From assembly GCA_048772705.1 (NCBI GenBank), contig JBLWGC010000104.1:1178001-1242000 (forward strand): a stretch of DNA of 64,000 bases. Direction: 5' to 3'. A program made the translations under genes and the position numbers. Origin of the DNA: Leidyana gryllorum EB-2025a. Lineage: Eukaryota; Apicomplexa. Positions 30,905 to 43,586 of the stretch are shown one piece after another (within the stretch, counting starts at the first letter, position 1; the number at the start of each line of letters is the position of its first letter). Under the pieces are notes generated by a model. The model had not been told where the DNA came from. It worked only from the letters and a program-made list of their open reading frames with translations, and made no database searches.

Positions 30905-32196
30905 TCAAGTGTTCTTCATAGATCCAAAACCGTCTGTGTGCGCCAACAAGTCCCTCTGCTCTCGTTTCAAAAACTCATCGACACACTCCCTCACACTGCG
31001 ACCCCCTCTCAACAGTGTCAGATCCTTCTCGTTCGGGATGCCATCAGCCACATAGGGTTCTGGGTAATCGGGCATGTAGTGTGGTACCCGACACAGACGT
31101 CGCATGATGTCTTCCACCTGTTCTCCCAGTGCTGCTTCCTCACCACTCAGGCCCGTCAACCGCTCAAAATGCTCCTGCACCAGAGCCCGTCGCAACGCAA
31201 TGTTCGAGGGATCGTTCACTCCTAATAGATTCGCGTCGGGGCGAATTGAGGAGCGAGCCACGGCGTGGCGACAAACAACAGGAGGCGGGCAGCCTGGACT
31301 GAGCAACTCCCCCACAACAACTGAGGCTGGCTCAAACCCCTCAGCCACTCGTTTCCCTGTACACGCCCCCCACACCAACGGGATTTCTGGTGCCAACATT
31401 GCACCCGCTGGAGCCAAGGGGCCAAGAAAAATCCCCTCTCTCCCAGCGATCGCAGAACCAGTACCCGAAGTACCGGAGGAAGGACTGCTTTTGGACCTCA
31501 CCCCACTCTTCTTGGGCACCTGACCCTCGATGGAGCGACATGTCTCATCGGCAGCCTCCTCTAACTCCTCCATAGCAGCTGCAAATTGCTCCTTCTGCTT
31601 ATTCATCACCGATAACCCCAACGGTGGCCACGGCAAGGTGAAGTCCGTCGGATCATCCACTGCCTCACTATAAGCTCGAAACACTCCTGGGTACTCGCAC
31701 TGCAACCTGAGACTGCTCTCTGGGTCTGAATCATCGAGTTAGCACAGACCGAAGAGAACTGACATTAACCTACCCAGTTCTCCCTCGAGCGCCATCCGCT
31801 GTTCGCGAAGGACGCAGAGAAACTTGTTGACGTTGAGCAACGCGTCCCCCAAGGCATCGGCCAAAAGATGCTCCTTTCCGATCTGCATCTCTGCCTCCTC
31901 TGGTGTCTGCACAGCCACTGGCTGCCTGCAATACGTCAGTAATCACACTTCGCTTTCAACACAACTCACTTGAGCAAACCATCAGAGTCCGTGTACACAG
32001 GCGGCCCAGCGTACTCGGGAGTGAAGAATGTCAACCTCGGTGCCTCCCAACGCGTTCCGCTGGGGGCTGTCAACTTGGCCGATGGTGGCTTGGCCGCAAC
32101 TGTTGAACGCCGTGGACGGCCCCGCCCTCGACGTTCTGAAGGTGGGCGAGTGTCCACCATTGAATTTTCATACTTTTTTACTCGGACAAATGCCAT
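30905..32196 (-). CDS. Unknown protein with AT-hook-like N-terminus
   Basis: Three exons (32196-31970, 31925-31774, 31725-30905) join in phase to 399 residues. Near the N-terminus, PSERRGRGRPRRSTVA contains a G-R-G-R-P core like an AT-hook, suggesting DNA binding. Exon 2 encodes an amphipathic helix (GKEHLLADALGDALLNVNKF, then LREQRMALEGEL). The rest includes QFAAAMEELEEAADETCRSI, a Ser/Gly linker and a helical C-terminal region with EQVEDIMRRLCRVPHYMPDY. No family was recognised. The start is ambiguous: the ATG at 32194-32196 overlaps the divergent neighbour's coding region, and a second in-frame ATG is at 32158-32160. Confidence 0.6.
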
Positions 32197-34534
32197 CACG
32201 CAGGCCAAAGTACCTCTCATCGGTCTCCAGTGATGAGATCCATCCTCTCGCAGTCAATTCTGAAAGTGGATCAGAGGGGCGGGGCGCCCCTCACAATAAA
32301 GGCAATATGATCGGTGGACGTCACCGACGAGTTGGTGAGATTCAATCTGGACCAATGGGAAATCTACACTCTCTGTTTCTACAGACCATAGCCGCAGAGA
32401 CGGCGGTAGCGAGGACAGCGGTCAGGTCATTGAGCTGTTCGACTCTCGCAGCCCATGTCACAGGCGCGCACCCGTTCCTGCGTTCGACAATAATCGAACC
32501 GAACTCGCTTTTGAGTCGGATGCATCCAGCCACGCCTCCACATCCTCCAGCAGCGGCGAGTCTTTATCACGTTTCCTGGATCCGAACCACGAGGTCAAAC
32601 TGGGCTATTTCACTCCAACGCATAAAGGAAGGGTGACAGTAACGCACTTCGGCTCTCGTCGCCATCAGGAAGTAAAGAATCAAGCCCCAACCAAGTCTTT
32701 TGCGGCTGACGATCTCATCTCCGCTTCGGATTCTGAGGATCTCGAAGGATTGGGCAGAGTTCATCGTCATCGGAAGCCGGGCGAACCCACTCCTCAAGTA
32801 CCCCCGCCAGGGCCCCCACATCATCAAATGACCCCAGAAAGAGACCTAGAGACCCTCGGACGAGTACGGAAAACCAGAAGGCCAGGAGAACCTGACGATG
32901 AAGACTCCGAGAATATTGAAGGGCTCCATCCCGTCAACCGCAATCGTCGCGGATCGGATGAGACTGAGAGCGAAGACCTCGCGGGACTGGGCAAAGTCAA
33001 TCGTCGTAGGGGAGAAGAGGAGGAGTCTGCTGACATATATGGAGCTGATCGACCTGCCGATCAACACGAAGATCCAGTGACAAGTTCAGAATCTCGAGAG
33101 GAGGACGAACAGCCGCCTTCTGAGGAGGAAATGACTGACGAGGAAGATGCCAGCCCGGGTGCTGGACCGCACTTTGATGACCGTCAACCTCGCCTGCCAC
33201 AAGATGAAACCATCCCCCCCGAATATGCTGAGATCGCTAGGTCTCTGAATGTACCCCTGGAACATCTCCATCCTATCTTCTCTGACGAAGGTCTGATCAT
33301 CCCACGTTGTTTTTCGGCCTTGAGATATCGCAACGATGTTATTGAGCAGTTCAGATGCAAGTTGGAGGTTTCACGCCGCGAACCCATCGTGCGCATGAAC
33401 GTAATGGACCGGCCGCAGCGTCAACGACGTATTCTACTACCTGACATCCAGGTAAGCAAACTCAAGGGCAGGCACACGTGCGCGTAGACTGACTGCGCTC
33501 ACGTGTGTTCCTCCCGAGCACATGTTGCGACCACTTTGTCAATTCCCTCTTTCTGTTGCAGATCCTTCCCTCAACTTTACCTGAAAGTATTGACTGCTTC
33601 AAGGACTATGTGTGGCCGGAGAAAGACCGCCAGTTGACAGAGCTGCGTCGTGCTCCGATAGTGATGGCGTCGTTCTGCAATTTGCGCGAACCTTTGTTAT
33701 TCGTTTGCGCCACGGATGAAGAACAGCGAGCGTGCTACAACACTTTGTTAGTGATCACACATCTGACCAAGAAGCGGGATCAGGAAAGGCGGGCAGATTT
33801 TTCGAGAGGCGGGGTCGGTATGCAGTACCCCACTCCAGATCTGCCGCTGCCCACCGCAATGCGGAGCAAGAAAGCCCATAAATATTATCCGAACATTGGG
33901 GAGTTCAATGAAAGGAAGACGCTATTCCGCAAGCAACTCGGGATTGCCGCGAAACGTCTGGATACTTTCAAGGCAGTGAAAATGTACATCAAATCGGAGC
34001 AGGTTGGGGACAATGACGTATGGGTAAGTGAGGCTTGTTGTCGGGGACCGTGGGAGGAGGGGGCTCACCGCTCCGTGGTTTGGCTGGGTGCACATCGTAA
34101 GGTATATCGATGTCGGCTGTTTGCTTCAGGTGTCGTATTGGCTATCGGACAAGAGCAAATGGGTATCTGAGAAGAAGAAGGTGTGGATCCACCACTACAG
34201 TCCCCATTTGATGGTCACTGATAAGAAGGGGCACCGTGTTCCTGGAGCTCTGAATCTGCTGAGTTATAGTTGTGCTCGTGAGAAATACGAGAACGAAAAG
34301 AATTACCCGAGCGCTGTGAGGTAAGGTCGCTCAGTCACAGAACGAAACACCTGATACGTTGCCGACAGACGGATCAAACTTGCTCCGCACCTAACGGGAG
34401 TCGAATTGTTGGATGTTCCCGGGAAACAAATGTTCTTCTCCTTCGAGACGGTGGAGAAATTGAAGGATTTCCAGCAGGTCATCGCAACACTTGGGTACAT
34501 TCAGGAGTGGGACATACCAACTTCTTCGAGTTAG
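32190..34534 (+). CDS. Unknown protein with four imperfect E-D-L-E-G-L-G repeats
   Basis: Five exons (32190-32334, 32385-33451, 33562-34023, 34130-34320, 34369-34534) splice cleanly to 676 residues. The first 190 residues are basic and Ser-rich. Residues about 195-290 hold four degenerate repeats: SEDLEGLGRVHRHRKPGEP, RDLETLGRVRKTRRPGEP, SENIEGLHPVNRNRRGSD and SEDLAGLGKVNRRRGEE. An acidic segment follows, then a folded-looking region: EYAEIARSLNVPLEHLHPIF, PRCFSALRYRNDVIEQFRCK, PIVMASFCNLREPLLFVCAT and VSYWLSDKSKWVSEKKKVWI. The last exon (RIKLAPHLTGVELLDVPGKQ ... MFFSFETVEKLKDFQQVIAT) could be the end of a PH-like fold. No family was recognised. An alternative start at the ATG at 32308 would avoid overlap with the divergent gene. 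Confidence 0.7.
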
Positions 34535-34569
34535 TGTCACTCACTTTTTCCGTCTTGGCAGTCTGTGAT

Positions 34570-36774
34570 ATGCCCGAAAATTCAGTCCATGAGGATGCCA
34601 CCCCGATATCACAGCCACCAGACGCTAGTGCTAGTCTAGATTCTGATGATTCTGCAAATGATGTAGAGGAACCCTCCACCGAAGTTCTACCCACCACCCG
34701 CAGTACTAAAATATCGTGGAAGGGCTTGGCCAAGAAAGTCCTGGTCTCGAGCGCCCAACCAGTATCGAACAAGGTACTCATAACCTCCTCCCAATGGTAT
34801 TCAAATATCGGTACCAAGGCGGCAATATGGGGTGATAACAGCGCTGCCACCGCCACCACCACAACCGCCTCCAGTAATAATAACAAGATGAGCATGTCGC
34901 CTGTGATGGTAGGCACAGATTCGGGAGGCCCGCTTGCCCCCGACACGGCCACTCAATGTGTCTCGAGTGCGTACAAAGATGAGTACGGAGCCGAAGTCGG
35001 GCATCACATGATTGAAATTTGGGTCGACAAGATACTACCCAACTGGCAGTGGACTGTTCGCAGTCAACCCAAAGACTCCAAACTTCTCAGATCTCTCATC
35101 TCCCTGGGAGTTCCGTGCGACATTCGTGGGGAGTACTGGAAAAGAGTAAGTCTTGTGAATCGCTGGGCCTTTATTGGACCGAATGGAAGACAACGATCTT
35201 TTATATTGTGGAGTTGAGCTTCTTCTCTCTCACTCAGTCGTGCCCGTGAAACCGTTCTCACTCATGTCCTCTCTGCACAGATAATTGGGAACCAACTATG
35301 TCTGAGTCCTGAGTATTACCGAATTCTCTTAGTGAAGGTGTCGGCAATACGAACAAGTCTAACGGCTGTATCTGCACGGTATGCATCGGGAATAGCTGCA
35401 AGTTTTGCAGTGGCGTCGACCCCCAAGACCAGTGAGTGTCACAAGTCGGAGCCACCGGGCGGGTTGCCTCCGCTGCACAGATCGTCGACCGCACGCGAAT
35501 TCAGTGAAACGTCCACGCCCAAGTATTCTGAATTGAATAGAAGGTTCACCATTGACGGCACCCTGAGTTATAACAGAGGTTCTCTGTTAGCGGTGAGCCC
35601 TACATCAAGGAGAGCGGGTTGTGAGAGTCAGCAGGGCGGCGACACGAATGGTCCAACGGAGATGCAACTTGGCCCAGGGGATATGACTGCTCGGGGAAGT
35701 GTGATGAGAGGATCGGGGCAACCGGACCTGTCGACACCGGCGAGGTACGAAGTGGAGTTGGTGCGCAAATCCTTCGAGGCAATTGCGGTTGATCTCCACC
35801 GCACAGTTCCTCGACATGCAATTGGGCAATCGGTGAGTCTCCTTGGGCGCGGCCGTTCCCTTAGTACATGTCGCTCCAGTCTGGCGTGCAGGCAGACACG
35901 GGACGTTCGGTGACATTGTCGCTGTCACTCATCGAGTCGTTGAGGGCGGTTTTGGAGGCGTTTGTGGTGTACAGACCGGACATTGGCTACGTGCAAGGAA
36001 TGGCATACTTGGCCGTGACTTTCCTATTCGTGATGGACGAGTACTCAGCATTTGTTTGCTTCTCGAATCTGCTGGTGAGGTCGGTTGAGAGAAGTCGTAT
36101 ACCATTGCTGACACAGTTCCGACAAACTTTGAGTGCCTTCTACCGATTTGATCTCAAGACGATTAATCTCTATTGTCGAACCTTTGATCTCTTGCTGGAG
36201 CGAATCTGCCCAAAACTTGCTGACCAAATCAGCAAGTCGACTTTTACATCTGATGTATTTTTGATTGAATGGTGGTTTACTCTATTCACCAGGTGAGCGG
36301 TGTATGAAGCACTATGATGCGTGTTCTCCTCTCAGATCGCTGCCAAATGAGGTGGCGTACCGTGTATGGGATCATTACTTAATAGAGGGCGAGCTGGTAC
36401 TCTTTCAAGCGGCACTGGGGATCATCAAGTGTTTGCGGTCTGAATTGGAAGGTCAGCCAGTGGAACAGTGTATGTTGCTGTTAAGTTCCAGCGGCGAAGG
36501 CACATTGACAGGGTTGACCTGCGAGACGTTCTTTGCCGCTGTGCGAAGTCTCAAACTGTCTCAACGTCGGTTGGAGAGGACAATGGCGGCAGCACAGCAA
36601 AGTATGGATACAATGACGACCTTCCGGCCGGCTTTGGAAGAAGTTACCCGGCATCGACGCAGAGCGTCGCAAATGTCCTTTCTGTTGTCTGGATGGGGTG
36701 GTGGCAATAGCCGAAAAACGCGCAAGCCCCCTCCTCCCCCCCCCGAAAGTCAGCTGTCTGAAAGCACTATGTAG
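34570..36774 (+). CDS. TBC-domain Rab GTPase-activating protein
   Basis: TBC proteins switch off Rab GTPases by supplying an Arg and Gln finger. Four exons (34570-35145, 35281-35832, 35880-36292, 36336-36774) encode 659 residues. The TBC domain begins with LISLGVPCDIRGEYWKR and is interrupted by a Ser/Pro-rich insertion of about 120 residues (encoded around 35400-35750). It continues with DLHRTVPRHAIG, YRPDIGYVQGMAYLA (the Gln finger motif Y-x-Q-G-M), STFTSDVFLIEWWFTLFTRS and VAYRVWDHYLIEGELVLFQA. The usual R-x3-W Arg-finger motif is present as I-R-G-E-Y-W. The N-terminus is acidic and Thr/Asn-rich, the C-terminus basic with a Pro run. The start was placed at 34570 because it follows actttttccgtcttggcag. 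The acceptor at 35879 could shift to 35891 without changing frame. Confidence 0.9.
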
Positions 36775-36794
36775 TCACAAAAAACCCGTTCTGT

Positions 36795-39700
36795 ATGGAG
36801 AGCCCAACCCGCGTCTCCCTGAGTCCATCACTGAAGCGATCAAGGATTAGTGGGGCTTACTGGACGAAGCGGTGGCGGGTAAAAGCGTACGACAAAGCTT
36901 TCATTGTTGAACCCAATCTGACCCACTGGGAGGATCCCTTTTGTCAACGCGATGGGCTGCGAGAAGGAACCAATGTGCAAGATTTGGTGAAAGCGGGTCC
37001 GCCGCAACTTATCCTTCTGCGTCAGAAACCCGATATAGTGGAGATTCCCCACTCATCTCACTTGACTCTACCGAGAGGCTATTATGGCCGGTGTCAATGT
37101 ACTTTGCAGGTAGGCAGACCTCATTTTGGATTGTTGTCGCACTTGAGCATCATTCCAGTTCGACGCACTTTTGGGTATTCTCAACATCAAGGCCTACCGC
37201 TTTCTTGTGTTGGCAGTTGACAGCGAGATTGTAGCGTCTCTGCCACCAGACTGCAGTCCTCTCGGCGTGTTGGAGGCTGACGAGAACCAGGATATTGTCC
37301 TCGAACGTTTGGCTTCAGTGTTTCCTCCTCAACGCCACATCCATGTCTGCGAGAACGTTGTGGTTCTTCCGTTCCACATACCCTCAAATATCTATTTGGG
37401 AGTAAAACTCAATGTGGACATTACTCACACCAATGACCACTTGCGTTCTGCTTCTAATGAACATCGCGGATCCCGACGTGCATCTGCAACGGACACCGAG
37501 CGCGTTCCGCGTACTTCAGTCACAGAGTACTACGAGGCGCGTGGGAAGTAAGTTCTGCACAACGATATCGACAACGACAACAAAATCCCCCGCTCCCCTC
37601 CTCCGTCTCGTCCCCTCTCTCACTTCCAACTCATCTCACTTTCCTCCGTAGACGGTCGCTGACGCCAACCCCTATCGAGCACAACGTGGATTTCCGAGTT
37701 GGTGACCAGGAGACAAAATCGATGGAGGATTTGCTGGGGGATGTGACCGCTCAGGTGCTGGAGATTGAGAAACTGCTGGCAAAGCGGACCTTCTTCTATT
37801 CCTATGATGTAGATTTGATGCGTGGTTTACAACGCCAGTATTTGGATTACAAGCAGAGAGACGTGCTGGCGGTACCCCAGCCGGTTCCAGTCTGGCACAA
37901 GATTTACTCATACCGCGACACTGCAAAAAGGCCCAGTCTCTTTGACCTGGGACCGTCCAAGTTTATCTGGAACACTGCTATGGCGCGTCCACTGTGGGAG
38001 CAAGGTACAGACAGTGCGTGGGTGACTCCGATAATTCAAGGTGAGACAGCAGCCAAGACACTTGGAGACGCCGTCATGCCGTTACCGCTTACAGGCAGCG
38101 TTGCGTCAACGTTTGTTAATATGGGAGACCAACTCTTGCGGATGCTTATCATTGGAAGACGTTCGTCAGCCAGAGGAGGCACGCGGTATTTCGCGCGCGG
38201 GGTCAACGAAGCCGGAGATGTAAGTGAGTGTGTTTCATGCGCGCCCAGGGCCGTCCACGATTGTCATTCCAGGTTGCCAACTTCTGCGAGAGCGAACTCC
38301 TGGCCTGTCTGTATGCTGCCGCTGACGAGTCTGATACCGCCAATAGCGCTGCGGACCAGGGGGGAAAAGCGGATCCCGGCTCCCCTAACCGTCAATTGCG
38401 ATTCCCAGCGTCCAGCTTGGGACAACCCAGCGGCGGCTGGTTCAGCTTCCTCCAGATCCGAGGGTCCGTACCACTCTTCTGGGAGCAGAACAACTTTGGG
38501 ATCAACCCAGCGCCGAAAGTCACCGGATCCAACACCAGCAACATGAAAGCCTTCGTCAAGCACCAGAAGCGCCTGGAACAACGATATGGCAAAATTCACT
38601 ACCTCGATCTATTGTCGGCCCATAAACAAGGCGAAGTCAAAATATCCGAAGCCTTCAAGAGTGCACTGGAATCACACAAAGTCTGCAAACGAGCTGATTT
38701 GGTGGGGGTTGTTGGAGCTGATCAATGGACATATCGAGGTTGGGACTTTCACACGATGGTGAGTCGGACACGTTCAACCACCACGACCACTTCCTCTCTA
38801 CAGACTCAACAGTTCGGGTTTGAAGACTCATTGGGACTGTTTAACGCAAAACATCATATCGCTGACTATTTGGCTACGGTTGGTCATTTCCACACTATCG
38901 GTCCCCGGCTGCAGAACGGCGTGTTCCGTACCAATTGCTTGGACTGTCTTGATCGAACCAACGTTATGCAGTGGTTCCTCTGTCAACGTCAGCTGATAGA
39001 ATTCCTGAAGAAGACGCCTGCTGGTACTCAGGCGATAGCTGCTCAAGGCATCAAATACAGTACGTCTCCTTACAGCCCCAGGAGAGATTGTTGAATCGTT
39101 GCATTCAGATCATGAGCTCTATGGCTGGTTAATTCGGCAAACTGACGACGCCAAGGCGATCAACGCGTTTCTGACGGGAAGTCGTCCCACCGTCGTCTTG
39201 CTGCCACAACTCGTGCAGCCAAAACCAAGGTATTGGGGTAAGTGTCGACTCCAAAGAGACCTGTTTGCGTTATCTTCGCTGCTATCCACAGACTATTCAG
39301 CTCATCTGAGAGTTCCCGCCCCTTTTCCGGATCCCGCAGGCGCTGTCAAGAAAGCATTCTACCGGCCGCCTCAGGGACCGGATCTGCCAGAATACCGAGT
39401 TTATTTTGTCGGAGGATGGACTGATGACTTATTAAGTATAACCTATTATCGGCCCGCGGAGCCCAACAAGACGGGTGGCGACGGTACAACTGGTAACGGA
39501 GTCAGCAGCCTCTCGCAGCCGCCCAAGTCCACCTTTACTCCATCGCTTCCTGCTCCGCCCGAGACGGACGTTGCTGCAGTGTCGGAAGGCACTGGCGCTC
39601 TGGAACATGGTCGCGGCTCAGATGATGATGGACCAGTGGTGGTAGGAGTTCCGTTGGGTGTGGTGGCTTCCAGTCCCGAAGGTCGAGTTCCGATGACATA

Positions 39701-41204
39701 CGTCATGAAAGACGCTTTCAGTTCTCTGTGGGCGGACTTGGGAGATCTGATCTCGGCGGCTTACACAGGCACTGGCTCGGTGCTGACCCCTCTGATGAAG
39801 AGTGGCAAATCAACCTTGTTGACCAACCTGACGCATTGGAAGCGTACTGTGGGTCGACTCTACAAACACAACTTCGAGGACAAGACGCGCCAAGAAAGTA
39901 TTGATCTCATACTGGGCCTCCACAGATGGTCAGCCTTGAGCTTGGAGGGCGGAATGCACAGTTCCGAGAGTCATCCGAGCGGTGGGGTACCCACTACTGG
40001 TACCTCATTCCCTCATTCCCTGGACGCCGCAGAATTCCGTGCCCCTCCCTCGAACTTCAACTTGAATGTGTGGGTTGGAACCTGGAACGTTGCCGGAGGG
40101 AGCGCCTTGGTGTCCGAGGACCTTTCACTGTGGCTGAAACCTCCAGAGTATCCGCGGGGAGCTGGAAATCAACCCCCTCCCTCTGACATTTACGCTGTCT
40201 GTTTCCAGGAACTGGTGAGAAACTTCCCACCCTCTTTACATAGCCTCCATCACGCCATCAATCTCTCTCTATGCACTCACCACTCTGCTCATAGGTTGAA
40301 TTGACGTCGAGTTGGACACTGCTGAATCAGAATAATAAGGGGCGAGAACAAGAAGCCATAACTGCGGTGCGGAGGGTGTTGGGCGACGCTTATTCAATGT
40401 TGAGCTTTAAGACGATGGTTGGAGTGCATATTTCAGTGTGGATCCGCACGGAGCTGATGGAACATGTGTGGGATTGGGAAGTGTTGGATGCCAAGATGGG
40501 TTTGATGGGAGGTCAAATAGGGAACAAAGGTGCGGTGGCGTTGCGGTTCCGAATGTTCAATCGGCATTGGTGTTTCGTGACGGCTCATCTGGCCCCAGAC
40601 AAGGGGAATGATAAGTCGTTGGAACGCTTACAGCAATTGGAGAAAATCATGAATTTGGTGTTTCCGGAACAGCAACTGGCCGTCGAAGATCACGATTACG
40701 TCTTTATTGGTGGCGACTTTAATTTCCCCGCCATGGCACAAGTATCTGAAATAGAGAAATGGTTACAAGACAGGAACTTCGAGGAATTCCTTAAACATGA
40801 TCAACTCAATTGGCTGCGAGAAAAGGAAACGGCAATCTTCAGGAGGCTGACTGAGGCTCCGGTGGCATTCTGGCCCTCTTACAAGTATAAAAAGGGAACT
40901 TCACAATATGACCGCCGACGGTCACCCAGGTGAGCACTTAAAGTTGAGAAGCGAGGGAATGATTTACGTGATCTTCAGTTGGTGCGACCGAGTGCTTTAC
41001 GGAGGGAAGGCTCTGATACGGTGTCCCGAGGCATTCCGCATCAACAAGTACGACCGAACACGCTTATATTTCACCAGTGACCATAAACCTGTTTATCTCT
41101 CCATGTCGGTGAGCGAGTCTGGATCTGCGGATGACGACGAAGGCGAGGGTTTCGAACCGGCCAGTGCACCGCCGCCGGCTCGCACCACCTTACTCGATTG
41201 GTGA
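36795..41204 (+). CDS. Synaptojanin-type phosphoinositide phosphatase (Sac + inositol 5-phosphatase)
   Basis: This enzyme strips phosphates from phosphoinositides, mainly PI(4,5)P2, during endocytic recycling. Nine exons (36795-37109, 37159-37547, 37652-38219, 38273-38758, 38804-39059, 39109-39237, 39292-40214, 40295-40929, 40979-41204) give 1308 residues. The Sac domain (about 30-600) shows FGILNIKAYRFLVLAV, FFYSYDVDLMRGLQRQY, RGVNEAGDVANFCESE, RGSVPLFWEQ and the catalytic C-x5-R motif in RTNCLDCLDRTNV. A linker of about 180 residues follows. The 5-phosphatase domain starts NVWVGTWNVAGG and has the metal and catalytic motifs CFQELVEL, GNKGAVALRF, TAHLAPDKGNDKSLERL and IGGDFNF. It ends with PSWCDRVLY (as RSPRSWCDRVLY) and SDHKPVY. 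The C-terminus is short, with no Pro-rich tail. Introns at 38759-38803 and 39238-39291 are multiples of three without stops. Confidence 0.95.
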
Positions 41205-41229
41205 TCAGTCGCTCACTAGCTGCAAGGCA

Positions 41230-41874
41230 CTAGGAAGACGCCGACTTCCACCAAGGCATCTCGCAAGCCTCATTCATGCTGCGAAGAACCACTTGATTGA
41301 CTGCCAAAGACAACAATGATGAGAGAGGGGATGATAAAGAGGAAGGGAGAGCACACGTGGGAGAGAGCGAGAAAGGAAAACGAACAAGAGCGCATGGAGA
41401 AAGCTATCTTGGCACAAGGCTCGCTCTGTACTCGGCAAGATTGCTCTCATGCATCGCTCTGTGTTCCACATCGGGGCAAAAGTGTCTACTTACTGGGGTC
41501 CAAGTATCGATGTAGAGCAGTACGTAGTGCCATCTCCAGTTCGTCCATAGAGTTGACCTCCATATAAGCATTTGCATATTGATCAGCTATGTTCTCTACT
41601 GTCGTTTCTGCTTCTTCGAGGAAGGAAGGCACTTTGTTGACTCTTCCCACTTCGATGTGGGAGACCGCAGGCCAATCAGGAGATTGAGCCGTGAATCCAA
41701 ACGCATTGAGTACTAGTTATCGCGAATTGACCAATTTGTCACCAAAATAAACGTCTCACAGGGTGTCAGAGTCTCGTGTATGACAGTGTCAATCAGAGAC
41801 TGATATTGCCGATAAGATACCTTTTCATAGGCTCTAGCGCCCGGCACGAGCAGCAACGCGTACCACCACAGCAT
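41230..41874 (-). CDS. Small secreted protein, unknown
   Basis: Three exons (41874-41760, 41712-41494, 41300-41230) join in phase to 134 residues. The N-terminus MLWWYALLLVPGARA is a short signal peptide ending in A-R-A. The mature part is acidic and helical: YEKVSYRQYQSLIDTVIHET, FLEEAETTVENIADQYANAY and DELEMALRTALHRYLDP, ending PWWKSASS. The third exon follows a long pyrimidine tract and ttggcag, and the donor before it is cagtaagt, so the junction is convincing although no single frame shows it. The ATG comes 25 nt after a tttttccccaagtctgtag acceptor. Its stop lies 25 bp from the synaptojanin stop (convergent), and LUC7 is divergent at 72 bp. No family was recognised. Confidence 0.6.
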
Positions 41875-41946
41875 CCCTTTGTCTGTGCCCTGTGAGGCTA
41901 CAGACTTGGGGAAAAATTTCTTCTTCTTCTTCCGTCGCGCCGCACC

Positions 41947-43499
41947 ATGGAGGAGATGCGAGGTGAGTGCGAACTTGATCCAACCTGAAGTATATGTGCT
42001 ATTCGCAGCGATGCTGGACTCTTTAATGGGAGCCGACCGCAATGCGTTGCCGGAAAGAAGGCAAAACCGCCAGCAACGGTTCAACGACCCAGATGTAAGT
42101 TGAGTGTCGGAGATATCGAATCATACCCTATCAGGTATGCAAATATTTCCTGGTGGACTTCTGTCCCCACGACTTGTTTCCCAATACAAGGAGCGATCTC
42201 GGCCCTTGTTCCAAGATACACAGTGAGGCACTCCGTGACCAGTATCAGAATTCCGAGGAAAAGGAAAGATTCGCTCCAACGTATGAAGCTGATTTCATAA
42301 GTGAGTATTGACCCACGGGATGCAGGATCAGAGGAAGGCCCTACCAAAGCGCTGGTCGGCAACTCACCACCCGGTCTCGGAGTCTGCCTGCTGCTAGCCG
42401 CTCGCTCATCTCGCCTCTTCTGACCTTCATTCCCACCCCAAAAACTACCTCTCACATCTTCTTCGTGCAGAGTTCTTGGAAGAATTGATCACTAATGCTG
42501 AAACTAAGATCGAACGAGCGAATCGCAGAATTGACGCTCCACTGCCGGATTCAGCCCTGCTCTCGGATGAGCAACAGAAACAAGTGGACCGCCTCAATGA
42601 GGAGATCTCTCGGTTACTGGCCGAGGCGGAGAAAGCCGGAGAGAGGGTGAGCATTGGAAACGAGGAAGCTTCACACCATCTCATCTTTGTCCTTGCAGGG
42701 CGACGTCGAAGAGGCTGCGGTGCTGACACGTCAGGTGAATCAATTGCGTAGGGAGGCTGATCGGGCAAGTTCATCTCTTTACGGCTCGTATATCCAACGC
42801 GAACGGTCCTTGCGAGTGTGTCCCATCTGCGGGGCAATGCAGTCTGTGGGGGATTCCATGTCGCGATTCGAATCGCACGTGACGGGAAAGCAGCACCAAG
42901 GGTACGAAAAGATCCGTAGCTGTCTGGAAGAACTAAAGAGGCGCAAAGCAGAACGTGAAAAGAACAATCAGCCGTCATCGTCGAGCACTACCGAACAAGC
43001 TCCACTTTCATCGTCACAGCACTCTGGTGGCGGCAATTCTCATCATAACAATACTCGTACTCGGCCGTCGGACAGTAGGTCGTCCCAGGAACGGCGCCCT
43101 GTCAAAAGGTATCGTGATGACCGAAGACACCATGATCGACGTGGTTGGCAACAAAGCCCCGGCCGCGGATCACGGTCCCCTTCACCGAGGCGGTACCGAG
43201 GCGCCGATGACGGCAGGTGGGGCGCCGGCAGTGATGAAGGCGGCGCCCGACGCGGTGGGCCACCCTCGCGGCGCCGGTACCATCCTGACGACGAGTCATC
43301 ATACCATTCTTCTTCTCGGGGAAGCAATAATCGTCGGTGGCGGGAAGACCGCCGCCGTGGTGAGCGCGTGAGCAGTCCAGGCGGCGGCCATCACAGGCAC
43401 CATCATCACGAGGACGATGGGGAGCCCGAAGAGGGTGAGTATACAACTGAGGAACAACAGCAGCAGGCGACCACAAAAGAGTGTCAAAACTCCAAGTAG
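41947..43499 (+). CDS. LUC7L: LUC7-like U1 snRNP splicing factor
   Basis: LUC7 proteins stabilise U1 snRNP on 5' splice sites. Five exons (41947-41962, 42009-42094, 42135-42300, 42471-42646, 42699-43499) encode 414 residues; the first exon is only 16 nt. The N-terminus MEEMRAMLDSLMGADRNA and first CCCH zinc finger (VCKYFLVDFCPHDLF ... SKIHSEALRDQY) match the family. A helical segment (LLSDEQQKQVDRLNEEISRL) and the second C2H2 finger (LRVCPICGAMQSVGD ... ESHVTGKQHQGYEKIR) also match. The C-terminus is Arg/Ser/His-rich, with SPGRGSRSPSPRRYRG and an E-D-D-G-E-P-E-E-G-E box, as in metazoan LUC7L. A gtgagt within the last exon (about 43435) could act as an alternative donor. Confidence 0.95.
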
Positions 43500-43586
43500 A
43501 AGCGCTCAACAGAGATTATATTGGTATCCGAACGAATACACACGTGTGTATAGACACACGCGTGTCTCACGCACTTCGTTCGATCG

